The notes below the pieces were generated by a model. The model did no database searches and was not told the origin of the DNA. It saw only the letters and a list, made by a program, of their open reading frames with translations. A DNA stretch of 9,567 nucleotides from Sphaerochaeta sp. (lineage in GTDB: Bacteria; Spirochaetota; Spirochaetia; Sphaerochaetales; Sphaerochaetaceae), in NCBI GenBank assembly GCA_003446545.1, contig DMAO01000302.1, forward strand, positions 1-9,567, written 5' to 3'. The translations under genes were made by a program, and so were the position numbers. Positions 1 to 7,410 of this stretch are shown here, piece after piece (position 1 is the stretch's first letter; each line of letters begins with the position of its first letter).

Positions 1-162
1 GTCAGGGATATAGCCAAGTCGGTCAGCTGTTGCAAGTATAAAATCCCTTGCCTTGACGCTAATCCTAGAAGGCTCATTGAAGGCAAAGGAGACAGCAGTC
101 TTCGAATACCCGCTTTCACGGGCAATATCCTTGATAGTCGGTCGTTTCTGAGGAAGATCCAT
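1..162 (-). CDS. LacI-family transcriptional repressor, N-terminal part (runs off the window)
   Basis: The visible 54 codons, read from ATG at 162 down to position 1, encode a LacI/GalR-type DNA-binding head. A helix-turn-helix lies at about residues 10-29 (TIKDIARESGYSKTAVSFAFN) and the start of the hinge helix is at 45-54 (ATADRLGYIPD). The sugar-sensing domain lies outside the window. Aligned to E. coli LacI, the recognition-helix positions Tyr17, Gln18 and Arg22 become Lys21, Thr22 and Phe26. The start lies 2 bases after the stop of the GH13 gene, with a purine-rich AAAAGGA about 7 bases upstream, so it is the last visible gene of the sugar operon and probably translationally coupled. By family behaviour it should repress its own operon until a sugar ligand binds. 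The palindrome at 5402-5411 is the obvious target. The family call is secure; ligand and operator are inferred. Confidence 0.9.
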   Translation of the reverse strand, partial: MDLPQKRPTIKDIARESGYSKTAVSFAFNEPSRISVKARDFILATADRLGYIPD

Positions 163-164
163 GC

Positions 165-1973
165 TTACATCCTTTTGAGCAAGAGGTATTGGTAGGGGCC
201 AAGAATGAAAGGTTCATTTCCGAGAATGAGTTCCCGTTGTGAAAATACCTCATGATAATACCCGATTACAGAGTTGTTGAACATGACTGACTTCTGGTAT
301 TCGCTGAAGTTTACCAGAACAAGATGAGATGTGCCACGTTTGAGTGCAAAGACAGATACATCATTGGAGGGGATGACCACCTCAAGGGAGTCAGAGCGAA
401 AATCAGATGTGCCAGAGCGGTATCCTATTACCTTCTGGAGTGTAGCGAACAGGAACAGGCTGGCATCGTCCTTCTTATGCCAGTCAAACGGGGGACGGTG
501 CAGATTCCTGCTATCCTTGGATAGAATCGGGTCATTGTGATAGCTATAGTCATTGAGAGTCGCTATCTCATCACCGCTAAAGAGCACACTGACTCCCTTG
601 GTGAAATAGATGAACACCTGTGCCAGAGCAAGCCTCTTCAAGGCCAGCTCCTGCTGATAGGCATCCTTTTCCTCCAAGGCCTTTTCCAAGCCACATAGGG
701 AGGCTGAGGTGCCGCAGTTTCGTGCATCCTTGTTCTTGTCATTGTACTCGTAGAGTTCACCCTTAGAAAAAGATCCGGGAAAGGTGCCCAGATAGAAGGA
801 TATGAGAAACTGCTTGTGCTCAAAGGGGGAGAACCCAAGCTGATACAGATGCTCATCCTCAATACCCCAGCCGATGTCGTCATGACAGCGCAGGTAGTTT
901 ACCCAGCATGCGGATGAGGGGATATCTGTGGGCAGTTCGACAAGGCTTCTCTGTAATAGACGGGTATCGCGAGTGGCAAGGGAGTTCCACATCTGCACCA
1001 TTAGAGATACGTTGTACAGGAGATGGCACTGTGGAGCCTTCTCCGTGCCGAAGTAGGGAGCAACCTCCCTAGGGGCCATGACCACCTCTCCCTTGATAAC
1101 GCACAGCGGTGCCACAATCTCAAGGGCCAGACGGAATATCCTCAGCAGGGAGTGCACCTCAGGCAGATTGCGGTTGTTGGTTCCCCATCGTTTCCATATG
1201 TATGGTATGGCGTCAAAGCGGAAAACCTCTACTCCATAGTTTGCCAAGGTAAGCATCGAATCCAACATTGCAAGCAACACCTCACTGTTGGAATAGTTGA
1301 GGTCCCACTGGAAGTGGTTGAAGGTGGTCATCACATACTCTTCAGATTCCGGCAGGTAGGTGAAGTTCCCCGGAGCCTGCTGGGGGAACACTTCAGAGGT
1401 AGTGGCCTCATAGGCATCGACCTCTGTCTTGTCCTTGATGAAGAAAAACCTATCCTTATAGGTCTGTTCACCCTCTCTGGCCCTTTTGGCCCAAGGGTGG
1501 GTATCGGCGCAGTGGTTGAGGACAAAATCAAGACAGAGGCTGATGTTCTTTTCCCTGCACGCATTGGCGAGGGACACAAAGTCGTTTGTATCTCCGAGGC
1601 GTGGGTCAAAAGCAGTAAAATCCTGTACAGCATATCCCCCATCATTGTTGGTAGGGGGCATTTTCATGCAGGGCATCAGATGAAGGTAGCGTACCTCCAA
1701 GGATGTGAGATAGGATAGTTTTTCTTCAAGGCCTGCAAAGGTCCTGTTGAACTTGTCAACATAGAGCATCTGCCCACTCATTTCGGAACCCAGATACCAC
1801 AGTGGATGTGCGATCCTCTCTGTGTCGAGAGCCTTCAAGGAGGGTTTTCTCCCTTTATCCTTGTCCTGGAACAGCTCAAGGAGGCTCTCGATATTCTTGT
1901 TCTGGTATAAGGACTCCCACAGGGATAGCAATTCGTACTTTCTTGCTGCAAATCGGCTCTTGAAGTTGTTCAT
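165..1973 (-). CDS. Amylosucrase-like glycoside hydrolase (GH13, subfamily 4 type), cytoplasmic
   Basis: This 602-residue (beta/alpha)8-barrel enzyme has no signal peptide. Compared from memory with Neisseria polysaccharea amylosucrase, the catalytic set is complete: nucleophile Asp254 (FRFDA), acid/base Glu296 (KGEVV), transition-state pair His364-Asp365 (RCHDDIGWG), Arg252 and His154 (LNHCADTHPWA). Asp111 (DGGYAV) and Arg489 (DSRNLHRPP) match the Asp144-Arg509 salt bridge that closes the glucose pocket in amylosucrase and supports sucrose use. The stretch WKRWGTNNRNLPEVH and the RNCGTSASLCGLE motif are also typical of this subfamily. Known members either build alpha-1,4-glucan from sucrose, releasing fructose, or hydrolyse sucrose. 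Ser193 replaces Arg226 and Lys387 replaces Arg415, both acceptor-side residues in the Neisseria enzyme, so the product is uncertain. It follows the MalG-type permease gene by 3 bases with only a weak ribosome-binding site (AAGAG), suggesting coupling. Subfamily is likely; sucrose specificity is inferred. Confidence 0.85.
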   Translation of the reverse strand: MNNFKSRFAARKYELLSLWESLYQNKNIESLLELFQDKDKGRKPSLKALDTERIAHPLWYLGSEMSGQMLYVDKFNRTFAGLEEKLSYLTSLEVRYLHLMPCMKMPPTNNDGGYAVQDFTAFDPRLGDTNDFVSLANACREKNISLCLDFVLNHCADTHPWAKRAREGEQTYKDRFFFIKDKTEVDAYEATTSEVFPQQAPGNFTYLPESEEYVMTTFNHFQWDLNYSNSEVLLAMLDSMLTLANYGVEVFRFDAIPYIWKRWGTNNRNLPEVHSLLRIFRLALEIVAPLCVIKGEVVMAPREVAPYFGTEKAPQCHLLYNVSLMVQMWNSLATRDTRLLQRSLVELPTDIPSSACWVNYLRCHDDIGWGIEDEHLYQLGFSPFEHKQFLISFYLGTFPGSFSKGELYEYNDKNKDARNCGTSASLCGLEKALEEKDAYQQELALKRLALAQVFIYFTKGVSVLFSGDEIATLNDYSYHNDPILSKDSRNLHRPPFDWHKKDDASLFLFATLQKVIGYRSGTSDFRSDSLEVVIPSNDVSVFALKRGTSHLVLVNFSEYQKSVMFNNSVIGYYHEVFSQRELILGNEPFILGPYQYLLLKRM

Positions 1974-1976
1974 TCT

Positions 1977-2858
1977 TTAGCTCTTTATAGCACCGTCGCT
2001 AATCCCCTTGACAATGTATTTCTGCAAAAAGAGATAGACGATGATGATGGGAATGATTGAGATGAGGACTGCTGGGAAAATCAGCTGCCATGGATTGCCG
2101 AACTGTCCAGCGGTGATTCGTGCAAAATACAGTTCCAAGACCAATGTCTTGGTACTGCTGTTACCGATTACCAGGAAGGGCAGGAGGTAGTCGTTCCAAA
2201 TCCACATGGAGTTGAGCACTATCACCGTGACAGTAATTGACTTGAGCAGTGGCATGACCACATACAAGTACATCTGGAAGATATTGCACCCATCGATGGT
2301 CGCAGCCTCTTCAACCCCACGGGGCACACCTTTCACAAATCCATGGTAGAGGAAGACGGACATCGAAAGCCCGAAGCCCCCATACATAAGGATTAGACCT
2401 GTCGCACTCTTGAGCCTGATATCATCGAAGAACTGGATCAGGGGATACATGACAGCTTGGAATGGGATGAGCATGGCTGCAACAAAACACATGAATACAA
2501 CATAACTTGCAGTACCCTTGTTCCGTACCATCATCCAGGCAGCCATACTGCTGACCACCACAATAAGAAGGACCGATATACTGGTAATTGATGCAGTTAC
2601 CAGAAGGGCTTTGAAGAAATGGATTTCCTTTACTGCATTAGTAAGGTAGGAGAGGGTGAAACCTGAAGGCAATCCCAAGGGGGAACTGATGATCTCACTC
2701 TGGTCTTTGAAGGAGTTCACCAACAGGAGCCATAGGGGGGCCAGGGTATAGAGTGCAATGAGGGTGAGCACCACATACAGACCTATCATCTGGAGTCTTT
2801 TCTTGAGAAAGTAGTTTGCGTTCATTGATTTGGAGGTGACTACGGTTAATTCTTTCAT
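1977..2858 (-). CDS. Carbohydrate ABC transporter permease, MalG type
   Basis: This 293-residue inner-membrane protein is the second permease half of a type I sugar importer. About six hydrophobic segments are visible (roughly 26-48, 83-105, 117-139, 151-171, 203-225 and 257-278). The cytoplasmic EAA loop, which docks to the ATPase, is at about 183-203: EEAATIDG followed by the downstream MP of VVMPLLKS. The length is normal for MalG/LacG/UgpE proteins. Its ATG lies 1 base after the stop of the partner permease gene and has a GGAG ribosome-binding site 7 bases upstream within the end of that gene. It is followed 3 bases later by the amylosucrase-like gene. The permease family is clear. The transported sugar cannot be read from this protein, although the operon points to sucrose or another alpha-glucoside. 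Confidence 0.93.
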   Translation of the reverse strand: MKELTVVTSKSMNANYFLKKRLQMIGLYVVLTLIALYTLAPLWLLLVNSFKDQSEIISSPLGLPSGFTLSYLTNAVKEIHFFKALLVTASITSISVLLIVVVSSMAAWMMVRNKGTASYVVFMCFVAAMLIPFQAVMYPLIQFFDDIRLKSATGLILMYGGFGLSMSVFLYHGFVKGVPRGVEEAATIDGCNIFQMYLYVVMPLLKSITVTVIVLNSMWIWNDYLLPFLVIGNSSTKTLVLELYFARITAGQFGNPWQLIFPAVLISIIPIIIVYLFLQKYIVKGISDGAIKS

Positions 2859-2859
2859 G

Positions 2860-3768
2860 TTACATCTCCAGTTCTTTTTTCTTGGTAATGGTTACCTGGG
2901 TCAGGGTTATGACAGAAACAAGTATGAAGAATATCACAGCCTGAGCCTGGGCCTTACCGTAGTTAGGTGGTGTGGTGTCCTTGACTGTCCTGAGGATCTG
3001 CATTGCAAGAAGACGCGTTCCGAATTCCCCATCGGTGAGGGCCACGTTCTGGTCCAGTAGCTTGAAGCTGTTGGCAATCGTCATGAAAAAAACGATGGTA
3101 AAGGAGGGCATGAGCATGGGGATGGTAATCTTGCGAAAGGAGTGCCAGTAGGAGGAGCCGTCGATGCTTGCTGCCTCATAGTAGTCAGAACTGATATTGT
3201 TCAGGCCTGCTACGTAGATGATCATCATATACCCGGCATACTGCCAGGTACTGAGCATGGCAAGGGCAAACAACGCCTTATTCGAGTCTTGCGTCATATA
3301 GCGTAGGAAGGGCAGGTACAGAGCGTCTGGGGAAAACAGGATGTCTGTAAAGATGATCTGGAAGACAAACTGCCAGATAAATCCCAAGGCAAGTCCGCCT
3401 AGCATGTTGGGAAGGAAGAATACTGTCCGATAGAGCCCAGAGCTTTTGGTGATTTTGGTAACCATCAGGGCAAGGGCCAGGGCAACAATGTTTACAAAGA
3501 TAACTGCGATGAAGGTATACTTGATAGTGTAGACAAGGGCGGAAATGAAACGGGTATCCTGGAACGCTTCCTTGTAGTTGTCAAATCCTACAAATGAGTT
3601 GAACATGCTTGTGGCACGGGTGCCGGTATCGGGGTCGAAGTAGTAGGTCCCCCTCCAAGCCAAGAACGAGTTAACCACACCCATGATGAAAGGGTAGAGA
3701 ATGACCATGGTAAAGAGGAGTAAGGAGGGCATAACCAACGGCCAGAACCACTTTTTATAAAAATTCAT
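2860..3768 (-). CDS. Carbohydrate ABC transporter permease, MalF type
   Basis: This 302-residue membrane protein is the first permease half of the importer. It has a hydrophobic N-terminal segment (about 10-32), further spans near 76-102, 112-137, 165-188, 216-238 and 272-292, and an EAA loop at about 197-218 (YEAASIDGSSYWHSFRKITIPML). It lacks the large periplasmic insert of E. coli MalF and has the usual size for MsmF/UgpA-type proteins. The ATG at 3768 is preceded by AGGAG with 6 bases of spacing. The gene lies 56 bases downstream of the binding-protein gene, with a strong hairpin in that gap, and abuts the MalG-type permease gene. Together the two permeases should form the heterodimeric channel. 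Specificity is not visible here. Confidence 0.93.
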   Translation of the reverse strand: MNFYKKWFWPLVMPSLLLFTMVILYPFIMGVVNSFLAWRGTYYFDPDTGTRATSMFNSFVGFDNYKEAFQDTRFISALVYTIKYTFIAVIFVNIVALALALMVTKITKSSGLYRTVFFLPNMLGGLALGFIWQFVFQIIFTDILFSPDALYLPFLRYMTQDSNKALFALAMLSTWQYAGYMMIIYVAGLNNISSDYYEAASIDGSSYWHSFRKITIPMLMPSFTIVFFMTIANSFKLLDQNVALTDGEFGTRLLAMQILRTVKDTTPPNYGKAQAQAVIFFILVSVITLTQVTITKKKELEM

Positions 3769-3785
3769 ATGATACTCCTGGGAAA

Positions 3786-3810
3786 TAGGGGCCGGCGAAT
3801 CCGGCCCCTA
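3786..3810 (-). promoter_or_regulatory. Intercistronic hairpin between binding-protein and permease genes
   Basis: A perfect inverted repeat has arms TAGGGGCCGG (3786-3795) and CCGGCCCCTA (3801-3810) around the loop CGAAT, giving a very GC-rich 10-bp stem. On the transcribed strand it starts 14 bases after the binding-protein stop codon, and the next bases are ATTTCCC, not a T run. It is therefore not a classical terminator. By analogy with the structured malE-malF gap in E. coli, it probably protects the upstream mRNA or causes partial termination, so that binding protein exceeds permease. The hairpin is directly visible; the role is inferred. Confidence 0.7.
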
Positions 3811-3824
3811 AGGGTTTTTGGGTG

Positions 3825-5303
3825 TTACTTGAGAGCAATCCATTCCTTGATGGCATAGTCTGCAATTGCCTCATAATCGGCTTGGGTCCAGTTTCTCTTG
3901 GTGAGATAGCTTTCCATGACTCTCAGGCCGACTACATCCCCACTCCAGGAAGCAGGGGCTCCATGATAAGGGGCTGTGAGGGTATTGCCACTGGCAATGT
4001 AGTCAATGATCGAGTTTCCAAGACTATTGGGAACAGACATGGTTGCAGGATCGGCATTGTATGGAATAAATGCAAATTTCTCAACAATATACTTCTTTCC
4101 GGTTTCACTGTTGTTCATCCAGTAGAGGAAATCAAAGGCTTTCTGCTGTTCTGCTTTGGGAACCAAAGCGTTGACAGCATAGTAGTTAGGAACGAATACA
4201 GGAATGGAGCTGTTGAGCTGAGCAACGGTGGTACCGTCAGTCCTCTTTACATCCTGGCTCTGGTAAGGCATCTTCACGGGAACGAACTCAAGTCTTGCTG
4301 ACTGTGCCTTGTTCACTCCTTCGATGTTACCGAAGGCCCAGTTGCCCTGCTTGAAGAATACGGCCTTGCTGTCAGCAAAGATCTGTACAGTCTGGTCATA
4401 CCCATAGTTAGCGCTGGAAACAAAATCCTGTCCACGTACAGCCTTGCCCTTGGCCCCTGCGAGGTAACTGGTCTTCAGGTCAAGAGCTTGAGCGTAGGCG
4501 AGCAATGCACCCTTCAAACTCTTGATCTTGGCCTCGTCAGCCTCATTGGCTTCGACTGGATTTGCAAAGACAGCGTTGAGGGCTACGTTGATGAAGTGAT
4601 CTCCATAGGTCCATTTCTCGGCACCCATGACAGCAAATACGCCGGTGAGTTTCCCGCTGAGAGTACCCTTCGAGGAAGCCAGTGAGTAGGTTTTTCCATT
4701 CAACTTGACCGATGTTGCCTTAGGAACAGCAATCCAGGCATCAATTGCCTTCACCAAGGTTTCCCACTCACCATAAGTGGCGGCCTTGATGTCTGCCAGC
4801 ACTGCATCAACGTTAGCGGATCCAAAGAGTTCAGCAAGCATGTCACGGTCAACGATGAAGCCATAGCCTTCTACGTTGTAAGGGATGCCGTAGCTGGTCT
4901 TTCCATTAGAGGTAAGTCTGAGGCCTTGGGGAATGGCTGCAGCCATCTTGCCAAAGTTTCCGGTTGTGACGGTAGTGAGGTCAAGGGCAAAACCACCCTG
5001 GCTCCACTCTGCAAGTTCCTTCATTCCCTGGATGGAGAATATCGAAGGCATGCTGCGGCTATTCATCTCAGAGCGTAGGGTTTCCATGTGGTCCTGTCCG
5101 CTACCGATTGAGAAGTTCTTGACCCGAACACCAGTTTCAGCCTCATAGGCTGCACACATTTCTGCAAACTGAGCGGCGTTCTCTCCCTTGGAGTTGTAGA
5201 CGTAGATGTCATAGCCCTTGTCGGCCTCAGTGCCACCCTGTGCAAACACAGTGGCTGAGAATGCCATCAATACTACGAGAAGAACGATAAGACTTTTTTT
5301 CAT
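3825..5303 (-). CDS. Periplasmic sugar-binding protein of ABC transporter (family 1, MalE-like)
   Basis: This 492-residue extracellular solute-binding protein delivers sugar to the permease pair. Residues 1-21 form a Sec signal peptide (MKK, hydrophobic core, VFA then QGG). Cleavage is expected after Ala21, and there is no lipobox cysteine, so the mature protein should be soluble in the periplasm. The mature start YDIYVYNSKGENAAQFAEMCAAYEAETGV (31-58) is the usual first strand and helix of this family, YGIPYNVEGYGFIVD (138-152) is the hinge-region motif, and GNWAFGNI (320-327) is the conserved sugar-binding-protein segment. At 492 residues it is longer than the typical 410-440, partly because of a Lys/Thr/Ser-rich stretch around 191-220. 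The ATG at 5303 has AAGGAG 6 bases upstream. It is the first gene of the operon and lies directly behind the promoter. The ligand is unknown; sucrose or a maltooligosaccharide is inferred from the neighbours. Confidence 0.93.
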   Translation of the reverse strand: MKKSLIVLLVVLMAFSATVFAQGGTEADKGYDIYVYNSKGENAAQFAEMCAAYEAETGVRVKNFSIGSGQDHMETLRSEMNSRSMPSIFSIQGMKELAEWSQGGFALDLTTVTTGNFGKMAAAIPQGLRLTSNGKTSYGIPYNVEGYGFIVDRDMLAELFGSANVDAVLADIKAATYGEWETLVKAIDAWIAVPKATSVKLNGKTYSLASSKGTLSGKLTGVFAVMGAEKWTYGDHFINVALNAVFANPVEANEADEAKIKSLKGALLAYAQALDLKTSYLAGAKGKAVRGQDFVSSANYGYDQTVQIFADSKAVFFKQGNWAFGNIEGVNKAQSARLEFVPVKMPYQSQDVKRTDGTTVAQLNSSIPVFVPNYYAVNALVPKAEQQKAFDFLYWMNNSETGKKYIVEKFAFIPYNADPATMSVPNSLGNSIIDYIASGNTLTAPYHGAPASWSGDVVGLRVMESYLTKRNWTQADYEAIADYAIKEWIALK

Positions 5304-5365
5304 GTTTCTCTCCTTATGCTTTTTTTAAAGCTTTGAACAATTTGTTGTACATGCTTTGGTTTCGC

Positions 5366-5395
5366 TTGAATTGCAAACCTTGCATGGTATATACT
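5366..5395 (+). promoter_or_regulatory. Possible promoter for the divergent GH13 gene
   Basis: On the plus strand, TTGAAT (5366-5371) and TATACT (5390-5395) are 18 bases apart; TATATA at 5388-5393 gives a 16-base spacer. Transcription would start near 5402, on top of the candidate operator, so the same repressor could block both directions. The 80 bases downstream are very AT-rich (5423-5470) and could hold other -10-like boxes such as TATAAA, so this assignment is tentative. Confidence 0.4.
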
Positions 5396-5396
5396 G

Positions 5397-5425
5397 ATAC
5401 TAAACCGGTTTTCTAAACCAGTCAA
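5397..5425 (-). promoter_or_regulatory. Sigma70-type promoter of the sugar ABC/amylosucrase operon
   Basis: Read on the minus strand, a -35 box TTGACT (5425-5420) is separated by exactly 17 bases from a -10 box TAGTAT (5402-5397). These match the consensus at 5 of 6 and 4 of 6 positions. Transcription would begin near 5390, leaving an untranslated leader of about 85 bases before the binding-protein ATG at 5303. The spacer contains the palindrome described separately, so a bound repressor would cover the polymerase site. This is the best promoter in the window. Confidence 0.75.
5400..5422. promoter_or_regulatory. Candidate LacI-family operator with a second near-repeat half
   Basis: Positions 5402-5411 are the perfect palindrome AAACCGGTTT, with the central CG step that LacI/GalR-family hinge helices typically insert into. 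A near copy of its left part follows 13 bases on: CTAAACCGGT at 5400-5409 and CTAAACCAGT at 5413-5422, 9 of 10 identical. The palindrome overlaps the edge of the minus-strand -10 box and its spacer, a position suited to repression. The likely regulator is the LacI-family protein encoded at the end of the same operon. The palindrome is seen; the binding is inferred. Confidence 0.65.
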
Positions 5426-5506
5426 CTTTTATTTTCTAAAGATTATAAAAGATTATTAATTAGCGATTTAGCAAGAAAACGGAGATTTTTAGCTTTGGAG
5501 GCAGAC

Positions 5507-7366
5507 ATGAAGCAGATGTGGAGACAGACAGTAGACAGTTCGGTGACTCAGACCTATGTACAGCCCCTCTATCCCAAAACAGGGGATTCTGTCACGATCA
5601 GCATACAAGTGGGATTAGATAGTGATGTCTCTTCTGTTGCATTCTTTCCATTCCATCATGGGAATGAACATCCCCAATCTTGTTCTGTGGAACAGCAGGG
5701 TCATAGGTTGTTCTATAGCGCTTCCATACAGATGCCTGATGAAAAGCTGTTTTGGTATTTTGTCCTGTTCTCCAGTGACCGTTCCTATTACTACAGCCGA
5801 AAGGGCATCACTGCCTCCCCTCCCTCTCTCTATGACAGTTTTTACCTTATGCCTGATATTGTCCCAGTCTCTTGGGTAGGCTCGTCAACGTGTTATCAGA
5901 TTTTCCCTGACAGGTTCAAAGAGGGCGACTCTGCTATAGGTGCCACCGATGGTCAGTACTCCTTCGATGGGGGGACCGTGCAGACCAGGGAATTTTCTGA
6001 AAAACCCCTACCATTTGAAGAGGGGAGATGTCTGGACTTCTTCAATGGAGACCTGAAAGGTATTGAGGCCTCCATCAGTCATTTCAAGGCCTTAGGGGTG
6101 AATGTCCTGTATCTCAACCCCATAGGGGTCTCAAGAACTACGCACCGGTATGACTGCTGTGACTTTTTCCATGTGGACGAAAAACTTGGTGGGGACGAAG
6201 CCTTCCTTTCTTTGCCGAAGAAACTGCATGAGGAGGGGATTCGTATCGTGGTGGATATTTCCCTCAACCATACAGGGACTGAACACCCATGGTTGAAGAG
6301 GGCACAGGAGGATAGGGAGAGCGAGGAAGCTTCGTTCTACTATTTCAATGATGATGGCACTGTGGCATGTTGGGAAGATGTCCCCACCCTTCCCCAATTG
6401 AATTACACTAGCAAAAAACTCAGGGAACTCCTCTATAAGGGGGAAGATTCCGTTTTGACCAAATTCCTGAAAGAGCCGTACCTGCAGGATGGATGGCGCC
6501 TCGATGTCGCCCCTGTCTTGGGAAGGAGAGGGGAGGACCAGCTGTGTGAGGAAGTCTGGAGAGAGGTTCGGGACGCAGTAAAGGCTGAGAACGATCAGGC
6601 CTACCTGGTCGGCGAGGACTGGGTAGACGCCTCTCCTTTCCTACAAGGCGACATGTGGGACGGAACAATGAACTATTTTGGTAGCAGCAGGCCTCTACGC
6701 TCCTGGATGGGTGAGACTGACCGCTTCATCTCCGAAGGTTGGGGCCATAATCCCCAGCCAACCAGAGCCTATACCGGAGTAGAACTTGCCCAGGCTTTGG
6801 AAAGCCAGCTTGCAAGCCTCCCTTCTCAGATGCACCCTATGCAGATGAATCTTCTTGATAGCCATGATACTACACGTTTACACGCTACACCCAACCAGTT
6901 TGATTTTGCAATCTATAGCGGTTGTGTGATGTTGATGTACCTTCTACCTGGTATGCCAAACCTCTATTATGGGGATGAGATAGGTCTGGATGGCCCCTAC
7001 GGTAGCGTAGAGGATTCGCGCTATCCCATGCAATGGGACAATGCCACGTGGGATATGAGATTCTATGAGTTGTATGCCTCACTGGGAGACCTGAGGAAGC
7101 GCTATGAGAAGATGCTCCAAGCTTCTTCCCATACGATTCTCACCTGTGATGAACATAGTCTGGTCTTTGCCCGCTATGACAGGGAAACAGCTGTCTTGTG
7201 TGTGCTCAACAAGAACGAAGAGAGTTCAACACTTAGGATTCCCAACACTATGCTCGGGGTAACAGAAGTTCTTGGAGAGAAGAAGGGAGATATATCAGCA
7301 AAGGGGGATACTCTTACTATCCAGCTTGCCGGTAAGGAGAACTGCATTGTTGAGTGCAGGCGATGA
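5507..7366 (+). CDS. Neopullulanase / cyclomaltodextrinase / maltodextrin glucosidase-type GH13 enzyme
   Basis: This 619-residue cytoplasmic alpha-glucan hydrolase has no signal peptide. Residues 1-115 are a beta-rich N-terminal domain (LYPKTGDSVTISIQV, then SRKGITASPP), the position of the CBM34-like domain in this group. YQIFPDRF (130-137) opens the catalytic barrel. Conserved regions are VVDISLNHTG (248-257), GWRLDVAPVL with Arg331 and nucleophile Asp333, VGEDW with acid/base Glu370, and LLDSHDTTR with His453-Asp454. YGDEIGL and RYPMQWD (505-511) are typical of oligosaccharide-cleaving GH13 enzymes. A C-terminal beta domain ends the protein. Length fits MalZ or neopullulanase (about 590-610). 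The start is ATG at 5507 because GGAGG (5497-5501) sits 5 bases before it; the TTG at 5495 overlaps that site. The gene diverges from the sugar operon. It probably trims linear, branched or cyclic maltooligosaccharides, perhaps products of the amylosucrase-like enzyme. Exact specificity is not resolved. Confidence 0.88.
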   Translation: MKQMWRQTVDSSVTQTYVQPLYPKTGDSVTISIQVGLDSDVSSVAFFPFHHGNEHPQSCSVEQQGHRLFYSASIQMPDEKLFWYFVLFSSDRSYYYSRKGITASPPSLYDSFYLMPDIVPVSWVGSSTCYQIFPDRFKEGDSAIGATDGQYSFDGGTVQTREFSEKPLPFEEGRCLDFFNGDLKGIEASISHFKALGVNVLYLNPIGVSRTTHRYDCCDFFHVDEKLGGDEAFLSLPKKLHEEGIRIVVDISLNHTGTEHPWLKRAQEDRESEEASFYYFNDDGTVACWEDVPTLPQLNYTSKKLRELLYKGEDSVLTKFLKEPYLQDGWRLDVAPVLGRRGEDQLCEEVWREVRDAVKAENDQAYLVGEDWVDASPFLQGDMWDGTMNYFGSSRPLRSWMGETDRFISEGWGHNPQPTRAYTGVELAQALESQLASLPSQMHPMQMNLLDSHDTTRLHATPNQFDFAIYSGCVMLMYLLPGMPNLYYGDEIGLDGPYGSVEDSRYPMQWDNATWDMRFYELYASLGDLRKRYEKMLQASSHTILTCDEHSLVFARYDRETAVLCVLNKNEESSTLRIPNTMLGVTEVLGEKKGDISAKGDTLTIQLAGKENCIVECRR

Positions 7367-7410
7367 CAGAGCGCTTGTCGAGGATAGTATGCATAGGTAA
7401 GTGAGAGAGA

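Noticed and set aside
1023..1718. A 231-codon open frame on the plus strand
   Set aside because: It lies fully antisense to the amylosucrase-like gene, whose conserved motifs cover the region, and its translation shows no domain features.
3822..4301. A 159-codon open frame on the plus strand
   Set aside because: It is antisense to the end of the binding-protein gene, has no ribosome-binding site and no recognisable protein features.
5495..5506. A TTG start at 5495 for the divergent GH13 gene, adding four residues
   Set aside because: The TTG overlaps the GGAGG ribosome-binding site, which is ideally spaced for the ATG at 5507.
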